A program made the position numbers and the translations under genes. Shown in pieces: positions 14,201 through 29,200 of a DNA stretch of 64,000 bases (position 1 is its first letter; the number at the start of each line of letters is the position of its first letter). The notes under the pieces are model-generated. The model saw nothing but the letters and a program-made list of their open reading frames with translations, was not told the origin of the DNA and searched no databases. The DNA comes from Rallus limicola (lineage: Eukaryota; Chordata; Aves; Gruiformes; Rallidae): the NCBI GenBank assembly GCA_022605955.1, contig JAKCOZ010000003.1:53630179-53694178 (forward strand), given 5' to 3'.

Positions 14201-17200
14201 TGAACATCTCACTTGAACTTTTCTTTCCTACTAGATTTATTTAAAGGCCCCTGGGACCCTTCATCTCTTTACCATTTTTTGAGGTAGGCTTTCTTTAACA
14301 CAGAAGTATACCTACAAATGTGTCTATTATTTTTCTGAAATAAAACCCAGCAGCTTGAAAAGGATCAATAGGTTAATGCAAAAAGTGAATAAAAATTGAT
14401 GCAAACCTAAAGAAAAATGTATTCTTCACAATATTCTCCAAAATATTCTGCTCATGGACCTGTAGATTTTCCACAACCATGATGTTTCGGTTGGTTTTCT
14501 ACAGGCTATCTACCTGCCCAGCTATGCTGAATCCCAGTTTTGTAGGCTGATACCATGCCACTCTAAGCTTTCCCCCAGGCAGTGAAGCGGGGCATGCAGA
14601 AAAAAATTAATAAAAAAATCTGATTAGTCTAGACTATGTCAGTCTACGCTATCAAACTTAAAATCACCCACCTATAAAACACCTCAGGAGGGCAGAAATT
14701 CCTTTGGACCATTCTGGGAAATGTGATAATCAAAGTTTTGATGGAAAAGTAATTCCCAGCTGAAAATTCATGTTACTATCTTCTTACCAGGATGAAGGCC
14801 AATTATTATTATTTTGCCTTCCTGACTTGATATCATCATTCATTAATTTTTCCTCTCAAATGTTTTCGGGGATTGTTAGGCAATTTTTCTCAAAGGTCAG
14901 CAGTCTTAAGGCTAGTATCAAAGTGGAAATGGATTGGTGACAATAAAAGCTTTATAAAAAGCAGTAACCTTTTCCATTTCTTTACTTCACAATGGCTACA
15001 AACTGCTGTCTGTCTTTGCCTTATGCTGAACATAATCATTGGCTTGGTCTCAAAAGAATCACTCAAGGCTTCAGGAAGAGAAGAAATCCTCCAAAAGGAA
15101 ATGCATATATCCTGATACGACCCTCTTATACCCAGCTAGCCAGAGCACCCCAGAACTTAAATCCAAACCAGTTTTTATATCGTAGAGCAAAACCCTATAC
15201 AGTCAACATGGTTGCTAAAAGCCAATAGCTCCTATTTTACGTTCATAAAATGCAATAGTATCAATTCACCTGTGATCCAAGAAACTGTCATTAAGTACAG
15301 TGGAAGGAAAAGATGGATATTATCTATTTTCCTTTGGTCATATGCAGCTCTGTGATGCAGAAGAAAGCTTAACCAAGCAAAAATTCCAGAGCCAAGCAAG
15401 GAATGACACACCTCTGAATCAAATTTCAAATGTGTATATTAAAAGAGGAAAAAAAGACCCACTTGCAAACTGCACTCAAGTTGTACAGAGAACATCTTTC
15501 CTAATTATTTCTTATAGTATTGCATCTATGATATTTTTCACTGTAACATAACAGAACATTAATCTTATTTATCTGAGCTATCCTCTAGTGGAGTAAGAGG
15601 GGACCACTATGTGTGGTCTGTCATGATTGTATGAAAAATAATTCCATGTTTCCTGGTACTCCCACACTTCAAGAAGGACTGGAAAACTTAAAATTTAAAC
15701 TGCTTCTTAGCACAAAGACTTGCATGATTTTTCAGACAAAGTCCTTATATAAAGCTAACAGGTTCCAGCAAAATGTAAATCAAAAGAATCTTTACAAAAC
15801 CGAACTCCATTCAAATTGCACAGGGAGATGCTACGACAGCCTAAGATAGAACACGGTTTTATAAAAATAAGTGTCCTAGTAAAGAGTAAACCATTTTTTA
15901 AAATTTAAATAATTATGCTTGCAGTGTTCTGAGAGCTGAATTGGAGAGTGAGGGATGAAACCTACTGTTGCTGAAAACAAATTTTAAAAGGTTTAGAATG
16001 CTGGACAATGAACAGATATGGAAAAAAAATGAACCATCATCCAAACTATTCCTCCTTTCTGTTGCCTATGTTAACTCATTGCAATGAATCAACTATATTG
16101 TTGATAATATCATTCAACTTTTTAAAAAAAACTTTTTCTCTATCAATAACCAGAAAAATTGCTACAGTGATATAATAGCTGATAAGAGATTGCTACAGGC
16201 AGTAATGGAAAATAAGCCACTTATCTGCTGAAATGCTGGAATTCAAATGGTGTCCAGCTGCTTGTGCTCTCACATTCTGAGGTCAGATGGAAGAGCCTCT
16301 TCACCCCCAACTGTACAGCTGCAAAATGCCTGCAGGGCATGCCAGCTGTGTCCTGCAGAAGCAGGGATAGGATAGCAGGCACTTTACAGATCAGCTATGT
16401 CCTGTTCACTGGCTAAATCTTAAGGCGCAAGCATGCACTGCCACAGGTAATCACGGTATCAGCTCTCTACCAAGATATACTGAGCTTTTCTGGTTTGAAA
16501 GTTTCAGCTGCTCACTGTGAATAGGTAAAAATAAACCTCACTTAGTCTGTTTCCCTTCTCTCTACCTATGAATTGTTAACGGTGACAAGAAATCTTACAC
16601 TGGACAGTATAAAGAATAACCTACATTTTTCATTTTTAACTGAGAAATCGAAGCAGACAAGAATGTGGGATTGCAAAAGACCATAGTACTTATAAAATAA
16701 ATCTTCCATGAATATAAACAACTATAAAATATCTGCCTCATCTAGAAAAGGCTACAAAACCCGCCACACACACACATCACAAAAGCCTCCGCACCCTTAG
16801 AAAAACTGGAGATCAGCAACATAAACTTTTGTTCATTTGGACAAAACACCCCCACCAGAACAACTGGTATAGTACTAGGCAGTTTATAGACTGCTGCTAC
16901 AAGTATTTGTGTACTTCATTTAAGCATCTTATGGTCTAAAACAATCAAAAGGACTTTCACAGGCTCATCTTTTTGTATGCCAGTAGCTAATCTTCAGTCT
17001 ACCTGTGAGGTGAACATAATCTACAGGCAAAGATGAAACCAAACTTCCCCTAAACGTGTTTGTGTACCAGTAAGTCAGGAAGTAGCAGTGTCCACCTGAG
17101 ACCATGAGAAAAACTGACAAAGCCAAAATGCTAGCTTCACACTGGTATTGCTCAGCTAAATGAGAATGAAAGATACCCTTCAGTGTGTTAGAAACTTATT

Positions 17201-20200
17201 CCCTGAAATAATCACATGGGACCAGTGAAGTGAAATGTAATCAAGATTGGTGCCTCTACCCTCGTCATTTCACAGTGCAGTTTGAGAAATAAAGTAATTT
17301 TTTTGATTGCAGTAACAGTTTATGGGTATTTAATATTATTCTTTTACGTGGTGTATTTCTATAGTCAATTCCAAAGCAATAAAGTCTCCAAAAGCCCGAA
17401 TATCGCTATGAATTATCAATATCAAATAGTAATGTACTGAAAAGTTTAGCATAAAAATAAGCTTCATCAACCATATCTACTAATTTTCACAGACTAAGAC
17501 TCTCAAGTACTAGTAACAGAAGAGCACCTCTTTTGCTGTATTGTTGGCGTAAAGACTTTACTGGTAAACCAGCTGAGAGTACTATGGATTTAATCATGGG
17601 TCTTTATACTGCAAATGTTCTTTTTTACTGGTCAATAAACAATTCAGGGAAATTTGGAACTAGTCATGAGGAGATTGTAAGAGAAAGGTTTATTTCCCCT
17701 CCCCAAAATTAAAGCTGGACTCTAGAGGTACAAAAACATCCTGTTTTTTAGATGCAGTTTAAGATAGAGCTTTCTACATTAATTGCTGGCGCTAACAACT
17801 TAAATTTCCAACCACAGCACATGAAATACACCCATGATTTTAAGATATCTGGCCCAGTTCTGTTCAGAGAATATTCTGGTGTTACTAGGAGTTCCATAAG
17901 GAACCCAGAACTCTTTCTTTCTAACACCTGTGTCAACTCCACAGAAGTACCATGGAAGCCTAACAGTGAGAAAATGTTATTTTCTTGTCTAGATGCCACT
18001 TACCCAGGTTTAAGTGAAAGTTACGTAGCTAAGGTGAATTTTGGTGTTATGAGTGGCTCAGTGCTCTTAAAAGTCAATGACAGGTGCAGTGTTAAAAAGG
18101 ACCTCCTACAAAAGGCACAAAAGAACATTGTGCCAACACTTTATGTCCCACGATGCTCCTTTTGCACATGTACACTACCTTATCATAGATTTAACATCAG
18201 CTTTATTCAAGTAGCACCTCAACTACAGTTAGAGCAGCCGAGTGGCCATGGATCACATTCAGCTTTTTCTTCCAGCCCAGACATAAGGCAGCACAGGAGT
18301 TCTGATGCTGGACTCTGGTTTTATTCTTCTTTGGTCTAGAGCTCTTTGGATATGGAAGTTGCCTTTGAAACAGACTTTTCTAAGGATTGCAGATATACAC
18401 AGAAAACCAGTTCAGAGCAGCTAGCTTCAGCATTGTCAGAGAAAGCATGTTTTCTAAAGGAAATGCAATAATCAATGACTTGAGTCTGATGCCTGTTTAC
18501 AAATAAAATACTAAAAAAAATTGTTTAAAAAAATCTTTTAAAGTCCTAGGGGGTATCAAACACCAGTAAATTTCCACTAAAGAATTTTTTTTCTAAAATA
18601 ACCAAACTAGGAAGTCAAGTCAAATGGCAAATTTTTAGACTTCTTTTTTCTCTTGAAAAAGTATCAGGTACCTATTCTAATCATTGTCAGCTCAGTCCAT
18701 TAATCCCTGTCTGACAGGAGGTCAGTATTGTGATGCATTGTGGTGCATCTGTTGAAATGTGGTGTGAACATGTGCTAAGAATCGACAGATCCAAACAGGG
18801 TGACACCATGCTCTGATAAAGTAAGAGTGGGTGCTCTGCTTCTGTTCAGAGCATAGGGTACAAGACTCCTGAATTGGTTCCTCAGTAATGCTGGCAACTA
18901 GATCATATTTTTCAGGATAAACAAATTCCACATAAAAGTGACCTTTTGCTCTTATTTTTCTGACTAGAAAGCTGTTCCAACTTCTCATTTTTCCAGTAGC
19001 AGGACCTTTCTGTTCTCCAGCATACATTTATTTCTTGCCAGTTGTTATGTCAAAATAAAAGTGGTTAGGCTAGGGAATAAAGTTTTTTTAAAGTGTTCTA
19101 GAAGTAAAATTGTAAACCTCAATTTCAAAATACTACTGTCTAAAGACCTACATATATTTTAGTGGCAATTTCAATACTTTGTTCCCACCCCCCTCTCCCT
19201 CCCCCAAAAAGACTACTGTAAATTAATATAACTTAATTAGGACAGAAAAACAAGTCTTAACATTAGGAAAAGTTAGATTTACACTTGCCAGCATGAAGTG
19301 TCAACATCAGTTTGGTTCTTTCTGAACATTTCATAGGACTTTTGTCTCATAACAAAAATACACAGGACCATACACTAGGATATAACATATGCAGACAGCT
19401 TGCAATTGCTCAAGCAAACATTAATCTGCTGTTTACCAGGATAACAATGCTTGACTGTGTATTAATAGATTTTTAAGAGCTCATTTTTGAGGCTTTAAAT
19501 ATAAAAAGTGTAAAAACTTGCTGTTTGACTGACTTGACTAATTATTCTGGTTATTTTAAAAAATAAGGCTATAACTGAAACAGCCTCAAACTGTTAAACC
19601 ACCAAGGAGCAAACCTCTTCATTTTAATTTTTTTCCTGGCTTTCCCTTACGGTCTCTTCCCACTAAGTACCCCCTCAAAAACTCTGGAAGGTTTACTTCA
19701 ATCAGCTGCTGTTGTTATTTGGTGGGTTGTTTTAATATCTTACTGGAAGATTTTCCTTTGCCACCAGGCTGATGGCCAATGCCATACGTCAAGGTGTTCG
19801 CTTCACAAAGCGCTATGCTCTAATTCGTGTGAAAGGAAGACAAAGATAAGTCTTCCACAACCTGACACAGCAGTGTCTCCAGGTCTGACACTTGTGTAGC
19901 ATGCTTGTCAGGAGTTAAATTACTCCACAGTGAAAGGATTAGTAAAGTGTCAAAATCTCAAGTGCAGCCTTGACCTCAAGCTTCTCTCCCTGACACAAGC
20001 TTAACCACAACAGCTAGCATCTTACCCTCAACTGAGGTTGAGCTCTTGCAACTCAGTACAGGTATTTCAAACATTCACTACAGCTCTCCTTTGCAGACTC
20101 AGATGTCCAACATAGCACCCCATGTCTTCCACTGAAGCACAGCTTCTCATCTGTTCTCCCTGCTCCACAACTTGGAAAAGCTCCCTTTTCCAAGGGAGCG

Positions 20201-23200
20201 GCTGTTCCTTTCCCGCCTCTCACCATCGTTGTCCCAGCAGCTCCTGGCAGCTAGGGCAGCTGCTGCCCCTGGAGATAAAGCTGTCCTTGCAGACAGCTGA
20301 TGTTTTCCCAGCACCCCACCTGAAGAAAGTCCATTTCAGTTCCTATTAGCCACCCTACTGCAGAACAGCAATTTAACTCAGGAGAGGAATAAATTATATA
20401 GGATAAACTGGTTCTCTTTAACAAACAGAGCAGAAGAGGTCTTGTGGAAATTATATAGGCAAGATAAACATGCAATGAATTAATTTATCTCACAATAATA
20501 AACCAAAAATCCTATTAAAAAAAGCAAAAATAAACCAAAATACCTATTAAACACTTCAAGTCACAAAGCTGAGCAATGCAGGTGAAAGAAAATACAATTC
20601 TCTTCAGCAAAACCTGCTGCAGTGTTCAAAGCTTCAGAAGGAGATTCACAAGAATTCCACAACCGTCAGATGTCCTAAATGTGGCACTTGCTACTAAGCT
20701 TCTCCCGCCTTATGTTAAGGCCCTAAGCTAACTATTGCTCCTGTGTCCAGAGTCACTTTCAGCTACCAAATTGCAAGCTGAGTCAAGATAGCTTTTTTTT
20801 TAACATTAAGTTACCACATTCTTTGAGGATAGTGAATATGTATACATGTATACCTACATGTATATATGTATATATTGTAAATGTATACCTGTATATATTT
20901 CCATATATTTTGTGTTTCATTTCTGTCTTCTGAAGTCCTTTTAGTAAAGTCAGCTAAAATTAATGTTAACATCTAAGGGTTTCTATTAAAGTTGCATGGG
21001 AAATTGACCGTCTTCAGAAGTAGATTTGTTTGGCTGTCACATGGTCCAAAACCTTTATGAAACATGGAACTCTACTGAGAGCTTTTTTCTGGCACATTAA
21101 GACTACAGCTGGAGTGCATTAGGCAGGAACAGGCTCAGTTTTCAATCACTTTGCTGTTGCATTCAGAACAGAAATCTGGAAATTGTCTGTCATATCACAA
21201 GAGATACCACACCTGAGACAGGGTTTACCTATCTGCACCAAAATATATATGTTTATACAATGTAGAAGGCTGCTTCCCAAAGAAACTGACAGAAACAGGA
21301 GCATCTTTAGCCTACTGCTAACAATACAATCAAAAAGCATCTTAAGCTTCGTGTTTTCTGTCCCATATGACTCCTTAAACCCCTAGACTCTTTCTTCACT
21401 ATTCTAGGCTTGGCTTTGATTATAAATTCCATTTATTCCATCACGTCTGGTATGTACATTCCTAAAAAGGAGGACTGTGTTGAGCTAATTGACATTGTCT
21501 AATGGCACAGCTATTTTGTCAGAGAATTCATTATTAGCTCTAATTTGACTTCTATGTAACCATTAGAGAAGCATGACAGTAATTAGATTAGCTGTGAACA
21601 TAGCATTTCCCAAAAAGAAGGCAATAAATTAGAGATCGATATAGCAAAAGCTGACAGAGCTGGCAGTGCTTGAAAGCTCCTACTTCGTATTGCATTTCCC
21701 AGAAGACACTGACTTGGAAGCAAGGGCTGCTCTGGTATCAACCCTCCCCCTGTTTCTTGTCTAGTCCTCAAGTGGGACAAGAGGAAGATTTATTTTCAGA
21801 CAACAGAATAAACAAGTAATGATTTCAGAGACTTCTTCCTTACACTCTATTTTAAGCTAAGACACATTACAAGTCAGTTTTTTCACATAAAAACTATAGT
21901 GCATTTCTCAAAAATGTCAAGTTTAGAAGTTTAGAGAGAATACTCACTACAGTTTGGTTGTTAGACTGAGGCATTTCTTTTCTTTATATTCTGTATCAAG
22001 CAAGCAGTTATCCTCAATAAATGTCAATGCCCTACTTGAGTCAAGCATGGTAGGACTATACATTATGCTTATTAAGTGATTCTTTGGGCAACTGTCACAT
22101 AAGAATGTCCGCAGCCTGTTTACTCTCTCCACTGCTGTTAAAGACCAGACTCAACCCATGTCAAAGCCTGAATTAAGAATTCTAACAACAGTCACAAGAC
22201 CCCAAACCATTAAACATCTAGATTAGCAGAATAATGATCTTGCAAAATACTGTTTTCCTATAAAAAGTCTGAATACAATGGGCTTGTCTCTACAAGTTGT
22301 GGTCATTAAAGGAGAAACATGGATACTGCAAAATAATATACTGCAATACCATGTCTCCCTTCTGTTCCTACCATCTGCTAAATCAAACCAAACCTGAGAA
22401 ATCCTAACAACATCAAAACTTTTATCATTCACTTTGTAACAAGTTCCAGGTGTATGTTTAACAAGAACTGTGAGGGGAAGGACACCCAAACCTCTGTCAT
22501 TCTGGTTTTAAGTTATCAGCCAGAACTACCTCATCTGCACCTAGGTGTACATTTTAATAACATCTTTCCAAAATAAACATTTCATCTTTAAAAAACACCA
22601 GCCCACCAACTGATAGAATAAACTGGCATATCAGAGAGCAAGTCTGAAGTTTTGCCGTATCTAAAAAGGTAAGTAGTTTTCTGAAGTCTTTCCTTTTTTG
22701 TTTGTTTGTTTGGTTATCTGTTACCCTGTCTATTGCAGGAATTACAGTTTTGGGTTATAAACCAGGATTCCTAATTGCAGAACTTTTAATTGCCATTTCA
22801 CATTTTAAAAATTGCTTTCTTCGATCTTTTGTAGAAGAAATAGATCACACACTGCACAAGTGTGGCTTCAGATGAAGTAGCAGCATAAACATTCCGAGAA
22901 CAAGTTTTTTTCCTGCAAAACTAGACATCTATTCCTTCATTATAAAGGCATGTTTTCTTAAAAAAAACAGATGAAAATCTGAGATAAAAGTGAATGGACT
23001 GAGTGATTAAAAAGATCACATACACATGATTACACCTTTTATCCCTACTTTACCATTATGAAACTGAGCACATTTTCTAGATGGATAACGCAGCTTCCAG
23101 AAATGAATTGAAAGAGGCTCAAGTTATAAATCAGTCAACTGAAAGGTAGTTACAACATGTCATCACAGAAAAAGGCAAACCAAGGCCAGCAGCTCAGATG

Positions 23201-26200
23201 TTTAAGTAAGGTATTTTCAAAGGGTAATGAAGATAGTTTTAATATTCAGTGCTATGTTACAGTTTAGAGAACAGTAGCATTTCAAAATTACTTCAGACAT
23301 TTCCATGGCTTTAAAAATACCATGTTAATTACATCATAAAATAAGCTGAAGAGCTATGGCTCTTGTTACACTGGTGGTCAGGGAATGATCAAAGTATCAT
23401 TTATTGCCAGTATTCCACTCATACGGTGTACAAGGTTGAAAAGAGGAAGATAAATTTCCTACGTCATATACTCTTAAATGCTTTAGTTTTACTGAAAATT
23501 TTACCTTTTATAACTAGTACGATTTTTTGGGTCCCTTGCTGGTGATCACCTCAAGTTTTGCACCGAACTGTATTTCATAAAAAACCACATTGATGTAATA
23601 TCTGGGTTTAAAAGTCTCACTAAGGAAGTGGGGCCTATTGCATACTGTGAGCTTGCAATAGAGTTTATGACCTAAATTACTGAATTTATTTGAATCTTTG
23701 AAGCTCAAAGTGCAGCAGGGTTCAGGATCAAGCTGATCTGCAATAAACATTAAGTCCTATGATGTGTATTTATTTTGAAAACTGGAAAAGATAAACCATG
23801 ATACTGATTCACAGAACTACGTCAGAACATAACCAGACACAACCAAGACTGGTCAAAATTACTAAATACTTCATGGTGCAATTGCGGACAGTTTTTAATT
23901 CATCTATGTTTAGTTCCAAAGAAAAGTAAAAAAATATTTTCCCATGGTTCTGGAACTAAATCATCTGGAGATAACATGTATCTTCTGCGAAAGTGTGATC
24001 CACACACAGGCATTAAGGTCCGTGTTAAGTAAGCATCTTGGCGGTAGGGTCTTTTCAACTATTTAAAACTCCTTTAAACGTAAAAGATACTACCAACCCT
24101 GGAACTTTGCCAGGTCAAGCATCTGCAACTACTGAACACAGCCTACTTTCAATATCAAGCCCTTAAGCTGTTTCCTGAAACAGGATGCATTTGTCTCATA
24201 CTGATTGTATATTTATTTTACTACAAAAATGCTTACAAAAAAAAAATTCCCACCCTTCCATACTTCAAGCAACTAGGAGTGTATTTCTTTCAGAGTCTTA
24301 ATGCCATGATAGCAATAGCTACACCACCCCCTTCCCCCAACCCTCCCAAAAAAAACCCCTCATAAATTGCAGTCAGTGCAGAATTTTAATTCTTATTGTA
24401 AATAATTTTTACAAATATCTTGGCAAACATTTTCTCACCATGTATTTGTTGTTATATGTTTACAAGCTCCAAATAAGCAGCAAAATGGCTGCTTCTTTTC
24501 CTTGATGATCCACCAACACAAGCACAAAACAGACTTGCCAAACTTCCATTGTAATCTTCTTACAGTACACAGCAAAAATTCTTCACAACTTGTTTAAAAT
24601 AGAACAAATGGAACCAATTTGGCCTAAGCAAATAGTAAACCATTCCATAACTGAGGAAGTTAGATAACGTAATCTATCTGTGCAAACTGAGTCTATAAAC
24701 TATCTTAATGGGCTTGCCTGAGTGAGAGAAGTATCAAAGTGTTAATAAAATACAGTTGTAACCTAAGTTCTGTTTGTGCATTCCTCAGACTGTGGATGAT
24801 GGGAAAAGGAGAGATCACTTCTAACCACAAGTACTTCTCTATCAAGGAGTGCAGGCAGATGTTTCAGCTAGCAAGAGATACTATCAAATTCACTGAGCTG
24901 TCACACAGGACCGTTTAACTTTAGAAAAAGCATTTTCTTCTACCCAGAAGGCCTTCACAGTTTTCTTAAATTAAATGTAATTTTGACAAGTCCATTCTGT
25001 CCCCACAAACCTCCCCATTAAAAAAAAAAACAAACAAAAAACACACGTTTGTTTTTGCACACAACCGACATGATCAAACATTGATTTAAATTGAACAACT
25101 CTCTTTCAGAGTTTCAGTTTCTGATTCCTCAGCCTAAAATTTACTATTGAGTGAAGAGACTAAACTCATGGTGGCTCCCAATACTCTGAGCAGATCACGT
25201 AACAGGAGAAGTAATTTTTACAGTTGTCATCATCTTAAACTGAAGCTTCCTGTATAAATTTGCAATCCTTACTCTGTATCACAGCTTAAGCTATCTTTTT
25301 TTCAGGAGGTACACAAATAGACAAATACCAGACTATGAATTTACTTAAACTATTTGTCGTCCAAATACTCTTCATGGAAACTAGCGTCCTGAGTTTGAAA
25401 GACTTTTCGTATACTTTCACAGAACTGGGTGCTAAATAACCTCAATTCATAAAAACAGTCAATGACAAGATACATGATACCTTGTTAGCCTTCAGGACAA
25501 TCTCCCAAGATAATGGTGCTGAAAAAGGTAACTGAAATGACTGCAGTGAGTTTCATAAATTGTCTAGCATTTACAATCATATTAGGGAAGAAATGGTTAA
25601 AGTGTCTAGTTTCTGAAAGATTGCTTAAAGTGTTTCACAGAAATATTTGTGTGGTTCGACTCATTAACACCAAAACCAAGCCCTGACAGATGACACTGGT
25701 CACACTCCTTTGCCACATCTCAAGAAGCATGGTAAGTACCTAGTAAGATTAAGCACGGGTCTTATCTGAAGATTTGTTTTGCAATACTGTTTTCAAGCAT
25801 TTAAACAAAAATACAGAGTCTGACAGCATTTTCTTCCTCTTGGTTTATTATGTTTTCATACACATTTCAAAAAACTAGGCTGCTAGTCTGCCTTAACATG
25901 CAGAATGAGCAGCTTTGGGGAGTCAAATTAGTTTCTTGTACTGCTGGAGGTTCAGGATGTAACTTGCAAAAATGGTCAGTTCCAATGCACAGTATACCAA
26001 TGATCATTACAACAGAACAAATATCCATTAGTGTACTAAACGGAGCTATATAATGTAAAAAACTTAAATTACATGTCACGGCATATCTGTGCACAGTATT
26101 TACGAAGGACAGGCCTTTACTGTCATTTCAAGGTGACTAGCAAAAGAAATTGTGGGATGATGTCACTGTTGTCAATCCTCTTCAGAGCTAGATTCATCTT

Positions 26201-29200
26201 CCTGGTCAGAGAGCTCAGCAACAGGAAAGCGCAAGATGGCTGCCACTCCTGTCAGCTGGCCAAGCTGCTCTCCAGACACATGAAGGCTGGAGAAAATGCG
26301 TACTGTGCCCATGTTCTCTCGTACGCTATCTACCAACTTAACATACCGGGCACGTGTGGCCACATCCTGGTGCCGGAAAAGCTCATCACTGATCAGCAAG
26401 GTATCGATGGCCATGGCTTCATTTGCCTTCTCCACATGTTTTAGACCATAAAAAGCCCGGTCAGGCTCATGCTGCAGCATTTTATAGAAGTCATCTAAGG
26501 CTTTGACCTCACCAGCTGCCTTAGTGTCAGAGAGACGGCTAGTTACAGCTGGGTCGCAGAGGGCTTCCTTCAATGCGTATTTATGTCCTGAGGAAGAGTG
26601 GACCTAGAATAAAAAAAGGCAAAAGGTTTGTTTGTTTTGGGTTTTTTTAATAAAAAGGATTGTTTTCTGATTAGCTACTATACATCATATTTATCTTGAT
26701 ATTATTCAAGTAGGTTGTCAGTTTCTGGTTCTCCAGCAACCTCAAGCCTATACCAAATCCCTTAACATATTGTTTAATAAGTGTAGGAAAACTGTCTCAT
26801 TAAAAAACTAGGTTAAATATGCAGGCTGTTGCAGACATTCAACATAGGTCCACTTGAAACTACTAAGAAACTAAGACCTAAGCCTCTTCCTTTTAAAACT
26901 TTCCAAAAGATGAAGACCTCTTGAAACTACAAACACATTGTGCAAAAGCATGTAATCTTGCACAACTGCATGACTATTATGTTTGCAAAGCGATGCAGTA
27001 CACTAAAACCTTTCACACTTAATATTACCACTTTGCTACAGGTGCAGAAGTTGGTTTCTTGATATGATTTCTCTTAAACTTTGCTGACTATTAAGTAGAC
27101 ATGCTTCGTCCCCATCCCCCACCTTCTGAAAGCATGTATTACAGGCCTACTCCATGTAAAGCATGATACAAGTATCCTTATGAAAAAGTAAACATTATAA
27201 GCTCTAAGTTTGCCTATTTCAGGGAATGGCAAAAAATCCACCCACTGAATCACTGAGATGACTAAGAAGCAGGAAAAAATGCTATGGTCTGCATAACTTT
27301 TAACAATGTAGTATAAAACTAGCACAATTAACCTCTATCACATCCAAGTACTTTTCTTTAAAATATTGTTATTAAACACACATGCTTTATAGATTAACAT
27401 TACAGTTATTTTCCAATTTGTACTTCGCTCTTAATTGTACATTAAATATGCCTCTACAGAGTTTGAAATTTCTTTCTCCAGTTAGATAATCTAGGAAAAA
27501 TCTCTCTATCCTGCGTGACTGCCTTATAGTAGAATAATATTCCTATGATGCCCAGACATAAATTAGTTTTCTATAATAAGTGAATTATCTGCCATCACTA
27601 TCACTATTATCACAGGCAGCTCTTAAGCCTCTTTTTACCCATTCTGGAGTTTATTTAGCTCCTTACCTGTAGGAACTTGGACCTGTTCTCCAACAGAAGC
27701 TTGTTGTCAGTCTTGACCGCTTGCTGGAACATGTAGTCACAAAATTGCTCCCGTACAAAGCCTGGGCTAGCCACCAGTACACACTTCACCACCTCAAAGT
27801 TAATATGTCGCTGGATGGCTTGCACTACCTGCTCGTAAAACCTTTCCAGGGCCCGGTCGTGCTGACTGCAGTTCCCTTTCCGCTTGCGAGGGATGTTCAC
27901 CTCTACCTTGGCGCGGGTCAGTGTCATGCTTGGCGTGACCAGGCAGACGTGTGCCAACCCTTCCTGCATGACCACAGCTGCCACATCGGCACTCCAGGCT
28001 GGGTCACAGGCCTGCTCAATGCGTTCCAGCACCACACTGTCCCACTGCTTCTTTGCCAGCGTGAACTGCCGGTTGGGCTCCAGCTCGATGGTATGATAAG
28101 CCCCCATCTTGACATACTCATTCTCTTGGATGTTAGTGCCCTTGACTCGCAGCTGGCAGGCCTGTGAGTCAAAGTCGATGGCCTCCACACAGAGGGTGAG
28201 GGTGGTGCGGATGCGGTTGCTGCCCACGCTGCCCGTGGCTGACTCGGTCTGCACCTTCCGGATGGTGGAGGCCCGCAGGCTGTCACCCACCTGCAGCAGG
28301 TTGTAGGTGTGCCACATGTCCTCGGGTTCCTCGGGGATCAGCGTCACCTGCCCCGCATTATCCTTCTCCAGGTCCTTCCTCACCAGCTTCATCCCGGCGG
28401 TTCCTTGAGCCGCCACGCCCCTCACAGTTTCCCCTCAGACGCAGCGGCTAGCAGGCCTGCCCCGGGCGGCCGGGCAGCAGGTCACGGAGTACGAACGGCC
28501 TTTACCGAACACCGGTCTAGCCCAGGCCGCGCTGAAGCCTGCGTTCAGCCTCGGGGCGGGCTCGGCGCGGCGCCTCCTCGGAGCACTCCCCGCCGGCCAC
28601 TCGTCCCGATCAGCACGCATGCGCCCGGGAACAACAAGACGCTACGCGTGCGCAAAGCCCTCCCTCCCTCCCCCTGCCTTTTCTCCTCTGCGCCAGGTGA
28701 GCATGCGCGCGGTCGCTTCCTGCCCGCCCTCTCTGCGTCTAGGGTCGGCGCGGGCGTGGAGCGGCGGTATGCTGAGGCGCTGCGCGGTGAGCCTGCTGCC
28801 TCCTGAGGGAAACTTTCCGGGGAGGGACGCGAGGAGGCAGCTCGGTGCTCCTGTGTGTTGCGAGGCGGGAGAGGGCTGTAAATCGGTTCCCTTCCCGCTA
28901 CAGTTTCTCCTTAAGAGAGGCGTGGTTGGACGGGTCCCGCGCTGGTCCGCGCTCCCAAGGCTCCTAACACCGTCCCTCACGTTGAGAAGAGGGCGGGAAA
29001 ACCCCAACCCAGCAAACCCAACCTAAAACCGAAACGTTGTTAAAGGTTACGGTTACAGAACGAGAGAGAGAGACGGTTTTCTGGGTGTGGTGCGGGAATA
29101 CTGTGGCAGGTACCTCTGCGTCGGGGAGCGCAGAGGCGGCTCCTCAAGGCGACCGCCGCCGAATGAAATGAAGACCAGACCCAAGCAACATCAGAGCCTG

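Larger units (their letters stand above)
7334..26171 (-). other. ITGA1: ITGA1 intron 1, part 3' of PELO
   Basis: About 18.8 kb of AT-rich intron between PELO and ITGA1 exon 2. It holds a TACA microsatellite (7485-7512), one minus-strand CR1 fragment (8959-9279), small tandem and inverted repeats, and AT-rich low-complexity DNA near 8.1 kb and 20.8 kb. The longest open frame is 195 codons at 17752-18339 (+), with no recognisable domain. I see no RNA gene. Confidence 0.8.

Noticed and set aside
18722..19027. 101-codon minus-strand frame in ITGA1 intron 1
   Set aside because: It looks moderately protein-like, but I recognise no family, splice structure or partner exon, so I do not call a gene or pseudogene.
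23514..23750. 78-codon minus-strand frame in ITGA1 intron 1
   Set aside because: Considered as an extra integrin exon. It matches no alpha-1 sequence, and the exon 1 to exon 2 phase join leaves no need for it.
27721..28306. Long open frames opposite or out of frame with PELO exon 1 (up to 148 codons)
   Set aside because: They are shadows of a GC-rich, conserved coding exon. The minus-strand frame matches pelota throughout.
28309..29026. 165- and 135-codon plus-strand frames and a 121-codon minus frame in the CpG block
   Set aside because: They result from GC-rich composition that lacks stops. They are Arg/Pro/Ala-rich, overlap on both strands and show no domain.
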